Shown here: in pieces, positions 42,638 to 52,592 of the stretch
Numbering within the stretch: the first letter of the stretch is position 1
Layout of the letters: every line of letters begins with the position of its first letter
The notes under the pieces: model-generated
What the model saw: the letters and a program-made list of their open reading frames with translations, nothing else
What the model was told of the DNA's origin: nothing
The model's database searches: none
Program-made: the position numbers and the translations under genes
Assembly: GCA_009829735.1 (NCBI GenBank)
Contig: CM020619.1
Span: 29,166,063-29,230,062 of the forward strand
Length of the DNA: 64,000 nt
From: Pyropia yezoensis
Lineage: Eukaryota; Rhodophyta; Bangiophyceae; Bangiales; Bangiaceae
Reading direction: 5' to 3'

Positions 42638-43590
42638 CCGCTGCCTCATCAACCACGGCTCCCGGCAACCAGTTGATGAGTTCCAGATAGAAGGTTACTT
42701 CACCAACTCCTCCACTATAAGAACTGAGCGCGACAATCGTATTCTCCCTCCGGAGGTCCCCCTTGGTGAACCTCTATATCATGTAAGAAGTGCCGTGCCC
42801 TCACTTTCGGCCTTGTCGTCACAGACATTTGGTGAAACGATGTAGATGCTCAAAGATGCGGAGGGGGGGAGTTCTATCCCACTCTGCCTTGTACCCAACA
42901 GGTTCAGTCTCGTCCTCTACTTGGCACGGCCCATTTGTGCGCCTGAGAAGGGCCATACGCCACTGACTTGTTGTTGAGGGCGTAGGTCTTATAGTCAAGA
43001 ATCCCTTAGTAGACCGGGTTGGACACCCGGATCTTGGGTGGTATCTCGCGTAAAGGCAACAGCCGCTGGGGCAGGGGGCTGTACTGACCAGTGTTCCCTG
43101 GCGTGTGTTCTTGCGGACAGAGAGTAGCCACCAGTGTCTCTGCAGGCAACGCCCCCGTAAGAGGCGGTTGCCCAGCAGTCGCAGAAATGTCTCCCACGTT
43201 GAGATTCACAGGGGTCAATCCCAACTCGGGACGCCCCGATGCAGGTGTAGGGGGAAGTGTCCTCTGCGCCTGAGCGCTCAAAAGCTCCACGCCAGTTTAG
43301 ACATGCAGGCCTTCCGGAGAACTCGCTACCGTCTGATTCAAGATGGAATTCGTCATAGAGACCACTTGGTACGGCAAAGCCTACCGTCACACTTCCGTCC
43401 CTTCCCGGCGGATAATCTCCTCCCGGAGTGAGTTTCCGGCTCCAGTTGAGCCTCTGTCCACCTCTGTGAGTGCACCTGAAGGGTAATTACAGTCCTCAGG
43501 GGTCTCTACAGGGGGCATTGGCGCAAGCTCATCGACGGCGTCCGAAGGTCCGCCATCCTTTGCGAGCCTGTTTCAGACCAGCTCTCTCCT
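42638..43590 (-). pseudogene. gag 5' half relic in inverted orientation
   Basis: Read on the minus strand from about 43590 to 42638 this matches family 1 gag from about 6740 to 7655, including SGRPELGLTPV, PLPQRLLPLREIPPKIRVSN and the capsid region. It directly abuts the plus-strand gag/pol relic, so an internal inversion with loss of about 120-130 bp of gag broke one element. Many frameshifts. Confidence 0.82.
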
Positions 43591-43851
43591 GCCCCTCGTG
43601 TGGCGCGCCCGGCCCCCTACGTGGGGCAAGGTCTGCCACACTACCCTCCCCTCAGTTGCGACCGACCCGGTCGGTCCTGTGAGGGGCCGACACAGGAAAC
43701 CCGCCAATCTGCGTTGGACTTTCTTCAAAGCACAGCTACCCTCACTTCGGGAGATTCGAGATAAAATGCAGAGAGAGAAACGGGTCAGACCAGTTGTCTG
43801 CTGCTCCTTGTGTGACGCGCCCTACCCCTGCGTGAGGCCAGTTCTACCACA
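43565..43851 (-). repeat. Two family 1-like LTR fragments, minus orientation
   Basis: On the minus strand, TGTGGCA begins at 43640 and is preceded by a family-type polypurine tract (AACTGAGGGGAGGGTAG). A second fragment begins TGTGGTA at 43851 and runs to about 43735. Both are diverged and truncated LTR starts. Confidence 0.65.
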
Positions 43852-43859
43852 CATACTAC

Positions 43860-46800
43860 ATCGTGAAGCCCGTCGGTCACGGACTGGGCGTGTGAGCTAG
43901 TGAGCTACGTCGTTACTGCCATGCGACTGATCACACATGCTCTCCCCTCGGCAGCCCAATTACCCCTCGTGCCACTACGCCGTCCTCCCACCCTCCCGAA
44001 TATATCTCTATGGTTGCTCCCACGTGACCACTCTCCCCGTGACATCGGTGCTCCTCAAGACGCATTCGTCACCCATCTGCACACAGGAAACCAAGGTCAG
44101 CCGCAACAGCCTGTGGAGAAGGAAAGGTTCGAGCAGACGGAGGGAGCGGAGCTCCCAAGTAAGGTTCGGTGGACAGAGGGGTTGCGGCAAAGACGTGACA
44201 CAGGAAAGAACCACCGTGGGTTGGAAGACATGAAAATCGAGCAGCGAGGGGGTGATGGGGTGGTCAGAAGAAGCAAAATAGAGGTTGGTAATGTAGATGT
44301 CTGGCCAGCGAGGGCCGTGGCGGGGTGAGCAGGAGACTGTAGAGGCTGGTTCTGCGCTCGTGGCAGACTGTGGCGGGCGTGGCCAAGGGCATGAAGGAGC
44401 GCAGGGGGGGGGTGCCTGTGTGGGTGACGAGTGGGGACGCCTCAGTGCGTGCCGCATGAGGTGGGATCTGCCCTGGCGTGGGCATGATGTGGAGGGCCAC
44501 ACGGCGAGCTGGCCCATGCTTTTGCGCGGGCAACAGTTAGCCCAACGGAGAGAACGGCAGTGGCACTCATTCAGACTGCGAAGCGCATCCACGGCGCACG
44601 GGTAACTGCGACACGAAAAATGCCCGAATTCGTGTTCATTGTCGCGTGCGGAGCGCAGCACGTGCCCACTGTTCGCTGAGATGGCCAATGATGATGGCGA
44701 AAGGGGGCGAACTAGGACTGACTGGCTGTCGTGTTCCACATCAAATCGCACATGAGTTCGTCCCCATTCGGTTTGGACTTGCTGAGTCCCTTCCCCGGTG
44801 CGCGCCCACGCCGGATGCAGACGGTCCAAGCGCCGCTGCAGTTGGAGGTTGACTCACAAATAGGGATCGCGAGTGATTCCAATGCTGACCGTTGCCCTAT
44901 CCGAAACGTGTGATTCTGCATATGTAGTATAGTGCGTCCCGTGAAAAGTAGACGTGCACGTGTCGTGATCATCTCAAATATCGGCCACTGTACCAATCAA
45001 ATCCACACTGCACGACCTGTGCACGTCCACTGTTTACGGGACGCACAATACCACAGGGGCAGCCTGTTCCGCAACATTGGAGATTTTCTAACGACTATTT
45101 AAGACCCGAGCACCTCGCCGCCACCCGTCGCCCACACCAACCCAGATCGCCACCCGTTCGGCAACCGCTTTCAACCCCTGCACACGCTGGGACCACACAA
45201 CCCACGTCCACGTCGACTTCCTTGCGTCTGTGCAGCCTCAACACGACGCCGACCTCACCACGTCGTCGTGCTCCGGCGACTGCGGCCAGCCCCTGCAGCC
45301 CCAGTGCGCTATTTTGCTCCTGCTGTCCCCTAACGCGCCGCGCTTTTCGTGCCGCTGCCCACGCGCTCAGCGGCCGCACGCACGCATGCGCTACCTTTCT
45401 CCACGCACGCTGAGCCGTTGTCTTCTCACTCCCCGTGGCATAGGCTGAACCCTCCCACTCCACCCTCTATTGTCGCCACTTCATTGTCTTCTGTCATACA
45501 TCCCCTACCGCGCCGCACCTCGCCGCGGCGTCGTGCTTTGCCACTTGGGTCATCACAGCGGCGGCTGCGTCGCCAGCTTCTTCCTGGCGGTAAAGCCCTT
45601 TACTTTGCGTCTATGTGCCGCTGCGTGATGGGGTGGTGTTTGCCGTCGTCCGCTATTGCGGCTTTTCTCTTTCCACCGATCTGAGCGAGTGGCCACTGTG
45701 AGGACGCCTCTTTACGCGGACCGCCATGTTTTCTTTTAACACTGTGCTAGCCATCACCCGTTTGACTCTGCATCCTTGCTTGCATGTTTTGTCGGGAACT
45801 TGGATCGTTCGTTTCTCCCCCGTCTCTTTCGACCCATGCCACTTCCGCACCCACCTCTTCGTGGATTGTTCATTGGACTGTTGGCTTTTTGCATGCTCTC
45901 CAGTTACGCACACACGTGCTCTCCTCGGTTGAGGGGCGTAGGTGACCGCCTGGGGGACGAAGGGCTGCCCTCGCAAGGTGAGACAGACTTCCCGGTCGGC
46001 AGCAGGCGTTGCCCAAGATGACATGTTCGAACGACGTGCGCGCTCTCATGCTCCTCCCCCCCACGGCTGGACTACGATCACCCTTCCCTCCTCTCTCCTC
46101 ACCCACTTTGCCAACACGATGGCCGCAACCTCAATAGTGAGGATGAAGGTAGCACTGCTTCCACGCATCGTCTCTCGGCCGCGAGGGGTGACGGCGGCCG
46201 CACCCACTCAATCGACTCGACGGCAGCGATGCCGGGGGCAAGCGTGGCAGTGGCCGACGCGCTGCACTTTCAGCTCTCCCACATGGGAGAGCGCCGATGG
46301 ATGTGCCAGCCTGGCCGGTCTCTGTGGTCCAGTTACCCCTGGCCATGGTGCTGCGGGCGACCGTGAGACTTCTGGTTGCGTTGTTGAGACCGCCTGTGGT
46401 CCTAGTGTGGCGGGCCACTGTGCGCATTGCGCAACCACTCCCCGCCACCCCCCCCAGATTAATTGCGAGAGGCACAGGCGGCGGAGACAACCGCGCTGGT
46501 CTTCACGGTACTGCGACCGCTGGCGGTGTTGCGGCTGCCCACAGCAGCTGTGCGGTTGGATCCCGTGCGAAAAGACGTGCCCTCCCCCCCCCATCCCCCG
46601 GCCCCTTCCAGGGCCATCGGCGGCGCAAGCGTCGCGGGTGCCCCCGGTGTGGACGCCGGTGGCGGTGGTGCGGCGGCTCGAGGCGATGGTGAGGCGGGCT
46701 TTGGCGGCTGTGCGGCGTCCCGTGACAGTGGATGCGGTGGCCGGCGGCAGTGGTCGTGCGGCCCGTGACGGTGGTGTGGTGGCCCGCGGCGATGGTCGTG

Positions 46801-47190
46801 CGGTGGGTAACCGAGCGGATGGTGGCGTCCCCACCCCGTCCTCCTCCGGCCCGCTATCTCGCTGTTGCATGCGCAAGCCGCGCAGTTGGTCGCAGTGCCG
46901 CAACCGGTTATGTTTGTGTGGCGGGTGCCCCTGCCGATGGCGCCGCCCCCCAGCCCCCCCCACCCTGCCTCCTCTCCTGAGAGCGGTGCCGGTGGCGGCG
47001 CTACCCGTGCGAGTGCTCACGCTGCGGCAGCCGATGGCGGTGGGGCGGACGTCAAAATGGAATGATCACCGGCGATAGGCGAGCGAGCTGCTTCGAAAGA
47101 CGCGGACAACTTCTGCCTGTCAACTGTACGGGTTGAGGTTATTCAACGGTGGCACGATATTTTGTTTTGACGAGTAGAGTGCCACCGTAA
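43860..47190. other. Intergenic stretch without a recognised gene
   Basis: Several 80-380-codon frames occur on both strands, but none carries a recognisable domain and most are Pro/Arg/Ala-rich. A foldback lies at 44928-45050. Around 46320-46830 a degenerate repeat of GTGGTC/GCGG-rich units appears. Confidence 0.5.
44928..45050. mobile_element. Foldback or MITE-like inverted repeat
   Basis: Arms of about 39 bp (44928-44966 and 45011-45050) share TGCGTCCCGT and GACGTGCAC with a few mismatches, around a 44-bp centre. TA dinucleotides flank a core running from TAGTGCG to CGCACAA. Could be a tiny MITE or a relic of a longer one. Confidence 0.5.
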
Positions 47191-47197
47191 AAGAGGC

Positions 47198-47830
47198 ATG
47201 GCGCAGGACCTTTACGTCAACAATGTGGCGCGAGCCCTGGAGAAGGTGGACGCACGTGTAAAGGCCCATGATATGGAAAAGCGGGCAATTGCGCGACACG
47301 TCAACAATGACATAAAAATCAACACGGCTACAGTGGTGCTGAGGACCCAGGGCACGGGCATGTCTCGTGACGACGTGCATTTTCAGGTAGATTCCTACCT
47401 TGACAAGCAGGCGACTTCTTGGAGACCAAGCCTGAAGGATGCTCGGACTATCATGGACTATGCCAGCGCTGCACTTCCTCTAGTTGGTGGCGTGGTCAGG
47501 TGTGCACCCACTTTTGGGGGTTTCCTACCCGTCGATACGCCTGATGAAGTTATCGACCTGGTTAATGGCGCAGCTAAGCATGTCTCCGACGGCTACTCAG
47601 GCGATGAAAAGATCGCGTCGCAGGCCCCGTGGCGTGCTGCAGAAAGCGGAGGAGGGTATACCCGCTTTTGGTCGGGTGCAAGTGGGCGCTCAGTGCGCGC
47701 CGCCCAGGGAGAAGCAGCGATGGAGTCGTTTCTTCCTGGCTCTTCTGACTTGTTTCCCTCGTTGGCCAAGTCCGCGGCGGAGAAAGCTCGCCGCTTCAAT
47801 ATGAAGCCGAAGACCAAGCATATGAAGTAG
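47198..47830 (+). CDS. Hypothetical protein, 210 residues
   Basis: An ATG-started frame (MAQDLYVNNVARALEKVD) ending at TAG. I do not recognise it. Its composition is balanced, unlike the Pro/Arg-rich false frames nearby, with an amphipathic charged N-terminus, a mid-segment DYASAALPLVGGVVRCAP that is moderately hydrophobic, and a basic C-terminus (KARRFNMKPKTKHMK). It is convergent with the Harbinger-like relic at 48190-49567 and could be that element's second gene or an unrelated gene. Confidence 0.45.
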   Translation: MAQDLYVNNVARALEKVDARVKAHDMEKRAIARHVNNDIKINTATVVLRTQGTGMSRDDVHFQVDSYLDKQATSWRPSLKDARTIMDYASAALPLVGGVVRCAPTFGGFLPVDTPDEVIDLVNGAAKHVSDGYSGDEKIASQAPWRAAESGGGYTRFWSGASGRSVRAAQGEAAMESFLPGSSDLFPSLAKSAAEKARRFNMKPKTKHMK

Positions 47831-48189
47831 ATTGCTCGCCTGCTGGATCAACACCCCGACAACCCCACCTTTAGGAGCGTGTTGCGGACCCCCATAGCGT
47901 GGGGGGAGGCGGCGGTGCTGTAGGAGGGGGCGGGAGGGACGGCACCTGCGCCGTGGGCGGGGATTGGGCCAACGAGTGCTGACCATCGGGTGATGATCAC
48001 AGGAAGGGGTGCCATGCGGGATGGGCGAGTGGTGGGCGGCAGCGCTCATGTGGAGGAAGGTACGAGCAGTAGAAGCAAGACGGCAAACGGGGGGTATGGG
48101 CAGGACGTACGCCGTGGGGATCAGGAGGTCAACGACCCGGATGAACGTGACGCAGGAGCCTGAGTGACGAGAGTGCCTTTTGAGCAATG

Positions 48190-49567
48190 ACCCGGTCTTT
48201 TGCATGCTTCAGGGGCATCATATGTTGAAGGCCCCCGCAACCTCCGTGCTGCGCTTTGCCGTCCAAAATTGGAGGCCCCGTGCAAGACGAGTCTGAACGA
48301 CCTCTGGCGCTGCTCATCATACGTGGGATGGGCTCTCGTAAAAGTGCACACTCGCTCAATGATGCTCAGTCGTGGTTCCAGCGCGCAGGCAGCGACAGAT
48401 AGCACGGTAACTGGCGTTATCTGCCTGTCATTTACGCGCACCGGAGACTCGTCTTCTGCCTGCCGGCCATTGTTGTACAGGACACAATACGAGAGCACCC
48501 AGTCTGTCGCGTGAGCAAAGGCCTTATGTCTGCCGATGGCCAGACGCAGCTCCTTGACACCCGCCCAACGGCCTTTCAGGATGCATCATGTATGCTCGGA
48601 GCGCACTCGTGGACGCGCCAGTTGGAAGATATCGCACCTCTGGTCCGTCATCGTGATGTACGGCCCAAGTCTCCTTCTGGAGTACTTCATACCGTTGTCG
48701 CCCAACAAGTACTCGGCCTCAGAGATGTACGCGGCAGGATGCTTAGGCCATACGGCGCAGGACTGTACAAGAGCGTCTGGCGCCGCGCCGGAGCAGACCT
48801 GCACCACACTAATCGTAGCAACGTCCCAGTCACAGGTTGTCACAGCAGTCAAGCTGTACCTGTCTTTTATGTCGTAGTGCGACCACGGATGCCGCGCCAG
48901 TTGATACGCCAAAGGGAAGTCGTCCCGTCAGTGGCTCCAATGCACCCCTCAAGCCCAAAGCGAGACTCGGCCCATGCAGACAAGTCCCAGCAGCGCGCGG
49001 CGTTCGGAAACAGAATTGTGTCTGGGGCGAGGCGATTCAGCCCCCGAATAACCCGCCTCGTGGCCTTCACCAAGATCCCCACTGACGCATCAAAATGGTC
49101 GGCAACCGCGACCACTCCCGCCAGGTTTCTGCATGCACCCGAGCGGTACATCTAATGACAGCTGGCTCGGCCCCCGAAGAGGACGAAGCAGATCGTCCGC
49201 GTGCACGCGTAGCAGCCTCAATACCGCTTCAAAACAGGCCCAGACGCATTTATCCACGGTACACAACCTCCGAGCTCATGAGGAGGTGCTTCGTATAACA
49301 AGCCCTGCGCTTGCGTCGCCGCATGAGTGACGCAGTCAGATAGCGGCGCGTGTGTGCCATGTGCGACGAGCGGACGGACAGCGCCCATAGGACCCGAAAA
49401 CAATTCTTCTTACTTGAGCCAGGCAGACGGGGGCAACCAAGAAGAGCGTTGGTCTCACTCAGCGCCAACAAAATCGTGAACAGAAGGAGGTGCGCGCGTA
49501 AACAAGAGCGAACGAGCTTGCGCGCCCTGCGAGCCATCTCGCCAACCTCGGGTACTGCACCAGCCAC
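48190..49567 (-). pseudogene. PIF/Harbinger-like DDE transposase relic
   Basis: Pieces in different minus-strand frames follow the order of a Harbinger (ALP1/HARBI1-like) transposase, which cuts and pastes DNA elements. A basic N-terminal part lies at 49250-49567. A helix-rich part (VAVADHFDASVGILVKATRR) leads to the first catalytic box FGLEGCIGATDGT (48867-49151). After a frameshift near 48900 come KDRYSLTAVTTCDWD and the second-Asp region EYLLGDNGMKYSRRRLGPY (48586-48912). A possible last-Glu region (IERVCTFTRAHPTYDEQRQR) is in 48121-48498. At least two frame breaks make it non-functional. Confidence 0.7.
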
Positions 49568-50039
49568 GACGACTGGTGCGCTTTGGCAGCGCGAGGGGGG
49601 GGGGGCGGGGGGCGACGGCGGGAGGGCTCTCCAGGTGTGTCACGTGCGGACAAGTACGACAGCGTGAGACCGAGCTAGAGAAAGAAGAGCGGCCCGTGTT
49701 ATCCTCGTCTTGGGATCGGTTTTGGCACCCTGGACGCGCCAGGCACGGTCACTCGCTGCACGTGTGACGCTCGGTGACCAGTGCAGGCGTGACAAACGCA
49801 GCGCGCCTGGTCCCGTGCGGCATTCTCTTAATTCAACCCCTCTCTGACGAGCCGCTACTGGATGCTGTCAACACGGACCGAGGGTGCGGTCCAGACCAGC
49901 TATCTGTCGCTTAGACAATGTCTAGACGGCAGCGAGAGCCGTGTTCGTGTCTGCGGACACACGGAATCAATTATGTAGTTACACCTCCCATCGTCGCCGT
50001 CGTCAAAACGGCACTTGGTCGTGTTTGATCGGAGGTTGC
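49568..50039. other. Spacer before copy 5
   Basis: No gene seen. A G-run occurs near 49595-49612. The last five bases, GTTGC at 50035-50039, are the left target duplication of copy 5. Confidence 0.7.
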
Positions 50040-50508
50040 TGTGGCAGTATTGACCCCCAGGTAGGGGGGCAACACGTGCCATGCAAGGGGCGGCAGGCCA
50101 CTAGCCTGATCCGTTCCTCCCCCTGCATTTGGGTCCATATTCCCTAAGTTTGGGATAGTTAGCTTAGTAGTAAATCCAACTTGGATTTGAGGGTTTTCTG
50201 CATTTATCGTCTTGAATTTTCGTGTGGCCCGGTGGGCAGGTGCTGGGGTGGGAGATTCTGAGTGGCGAGATTCTGAGTGGACCCTGGGGGGATAAGGGGA
50301 GGGACAGCGGGGCTTGGCCCTGCGTCCCCGTCCCGACCAAGAAACTGTTGGACCACACACCATCCTCTTGTTTGTCCGTGGGGGGTTTGCCCCACAACAG
50401 GGACAGAGTGTGTGCGACTTGCACTTCTTCCGGTTCCCCCGACACGGGAGGCAGCCCTGGCACACCGCCCCAACTTGGGTGCCGTGTGTGCTTGTGGTTT
50501 TTGCCACA
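50040..50508 (+). repeat. 5' LTR, copy 5
   Basis: 469 bp, TGTGGCA to TGCCACA, with no difference from the 3' LTR found by eye. Confidence 0.97.
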
Positions 50509-50510
50509 TT

Positions 50511-50529
50511 TGGTGGAGCAGCAGGGGAC
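50511..50529 (+). other. Putative primer-binding site, copy 5
   Basis: TGGTGGAGCAGCAGGGGAC, two bases after the LTR; the best-preserved form in the window. Confidence 0.72.
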
Positions 50530-50627
50530 AGAGGTAAACTTTACCTCCGGGTGCACCCGGGTGTAGGGGGCCCTCTGTCTCAGAGGAACGGTGGTCTTGG
50601 ACCGTGTCATACGGATCGTCAGCCAAC

Positions 50628-52592
50628 ATGGCTAGTTCGGACCCCCCGTCGTCCGGGGAGTACACGGGTGACGGGGAGTACACGGGTGACGCACGTACTT
50701 CAGTGCCTTTGAATACTGGTGAGACACAGGTGGGTTTACCTGGGGTCGCAGAGGGACTAGAGGTCCCTCAAGCCAGCAGGACTGGAAGTGCGGGCGGGCA
50801 ACAGGCCACCCCGACTCAGTCGGGAGTTCACTCGGGTGACACTTCTGATGTGGGTGGGCCGAAGTCTGGCCACCGTGTGGTATACTCAACGGGAACGTCC
50901 CAAGGGGTGAGGACTGTCCCCGCGGGTTCCACTCGGGTTGGAGCCAACTTTGGCTTGGAGCCGTCGCCAACTGGGCTTTCGGAGGACGGCGGACCTCCGT
51001 TGGTCGGTGATGGGCTCGCGCCCAGGCCCCCGGTTGAGACCCCTGAGGAACGTGGTTACCCCTCAGGTGGACTCCCGGAGGCGGACCGAGACTCAACTGG
51101 AGTCGTCAATCCCCTCCTCGCGGAAACTGTCCGTCGGGAGGCGACCAATGTGTTGCGGCAGACTTTGCAGGACCTGGTGGTCACGATGACGAATACTATT
51201 CTGAATCAGATTGTGGCGAGTTTGCCAGATGGCCTTAATGTCCAGACCGGATTAGGGCTTTCGAGCCCACAGGCGCAGGGGGAATCTCTCCTGACGCCTA
51301 CCTCGGGTCGCCCCGAACTGGGGGCGACACCTGTGACTCCCAACGAGGGAGCCACACCATACTCGGTGGGGCGTACGCCCTTCACGGGGGAGTTCCCCTC
51401 GGAAACGCCGGCGGCTACACCAAGCTCGCCGTACCAGACTACAGGCACTGAGGGTGGACTTACCCCAGTGCCACAGCGGCTGTTCCCTCGACGTGAGGTA
51501 CCGCCCAAGATTCAGGTCGCCAACCCGGTCTACCAGCGGATCTTTGACTGTGAGACCTACGCCCTCCACAACAAGTCGGTGGCGTATGGTCCTGACCAGG
51601 CCCGAGCTATGGGCCGTGCCAAGAAGAATGCACTTCATTCTTTTGTGCACAGAGCGGAGTGGGATGGAACTCCCCCCCTCCGTGTCTTTGAGTTCCTACG
51701 TCGTTTCACAAAAGCCTGTGACGACAATGCCATAAGTGAAGGCATGGCTTTTTACATGCTACAGGAGTTTACGAAGGGAGACCTGCGGACAGAACTTATG
51801 TCCGTCATGCCCAGCTCCTCAAGTGGAGGCGCTGGGGAGGTGACGTCCTATTTGGAGCTCGTCAACTGGTTGTTGAGAGCCATGGTTGATGAGGCAGCGT
51901 TGGCTTCTCAAGTCAAGGAGTTTACGCAAGCCCATCAGGAAGAGGCGGAGGACGAGTTGTCCTTTGCGGAGCGAGTCCGTAAGCTCAACAATCTTTGCGG
52001 GTTTCTTCATCCACAAGCTGTGGTGAAGAGTCGGTTTGTGGAGGGGCTCCATTGGTCAGTCCGGATGGAGACCCGGGAGCATAACACTGCCCGGGCGACC
52101 CTGGCCGAGTTGGCCAGGTTCGCCTATCGCACAGGCGAGGCCTACCGCAAGTTGCGGGAGGAACAACGCCAGGAGCGTCAGGCCGAGTTGGCCAAGGAAC
52201 GGGAGGAGGCGCGCCAAGCCAGAGAGTTGAGAGAGGCACGCCGAATCCGCAAGGAGAGGGTGGTAGCTGCCGTGGGAACTTCCCAGGGTACCTCTTCGTC
52301 TTCCCCAGTTGGGAAGACCCCTCCGGGAACTGACCATCGGTGTTGGAACTGCAACTCCGATGGACACTGGGCATATGATTGCCCCAAGTTGAGTAAACGC
52401 ATCCAACAACTTGTTAGGAATGCGAGTAAGAAGTCGGCTACGAGCGAAGTACGTTCACGCCGCGAGGGTGGGTCTCGACCGGTCGTCGCGGTCGCCACAC
52501 CCTCGGCGGAGGAGGCGGACACGTCGTCCTCGGACTCGTCGTCTTCCTCCCCGCCCTCAGATTCGGACGCGAAGTCGGCGGGAAACGAATGA
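50628..52592 (+). CDS. gag: Gag structural protein, copy 5
   Basis: A 654-residue Gag nearly identical to copy 2, starting at the ATG at 50628. An 18-bp tandem duplication (50655-50672 and 50673-50690) adds a second GEYTGD near the N-terminus. The capsid region, Glu/Arg-rich helix, CX2CX4HX4C knuckle (CWNCNSDGHWAYDC) and acidic Ser-rich tail are intact. The stop overlaps the pol ATG as ATGA at 52589-52592. This Gag could in principle be supplied to other copies. Confidence 0.95.
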   Translation: MASSDPPSSGEYTGDGEYTGDARTSVPLNTGETQVGLPGVAEGLEVPQASRTGSAGGQQATPTQSGVHSGDTSDVGGPKSGHRVVYSTGTSQGVRTVPAGSTRVGANFGLEPSPTGLSEDGGPPLVGDGLAPRPPVETPEERGYPSGGLPEADRDSTGVVNPLLAETVRREATNVLRQTLQDLVVTMTNTILNQIVASLPDGLNVQTGLGLSSPQAQGESLLTPTSGRPELGATPVTPNEGATPYSVGRTPFTGEFPSETPAATPSSPYQTTGTEGGLTPVPQRLFPRREVPPKIQVANPVYQRIFDCETYALHNKSVAYGPDQARAMGRAKKNALHSFVHRAEWDGTPPLRVFEFLRRFTKACDDNAISEGMAFYMLQEFTKGDLRTELMSVMPSSSSGGAGEVTSYLELVNWLLRAMVDEAALASQVKEFTQAHQEEAEDELSFAERVRKLNNLCGFLHPQAVVKSRFVEGLHWSVRMETREHNTARATLAELARFAYRTGEAYRKLREEQRQERQAELAKEREEARQARELREARRIRKERVVAAVGTSQGTSSSSPVGKTPPGTDHRCWNCNSDGHWAYDCPKLSKRIQQLVRNASKKSATSEVRSRREGGSRPVVAVATPSAEEADTSSSDSSSSSPPSDSDAKSAGNE

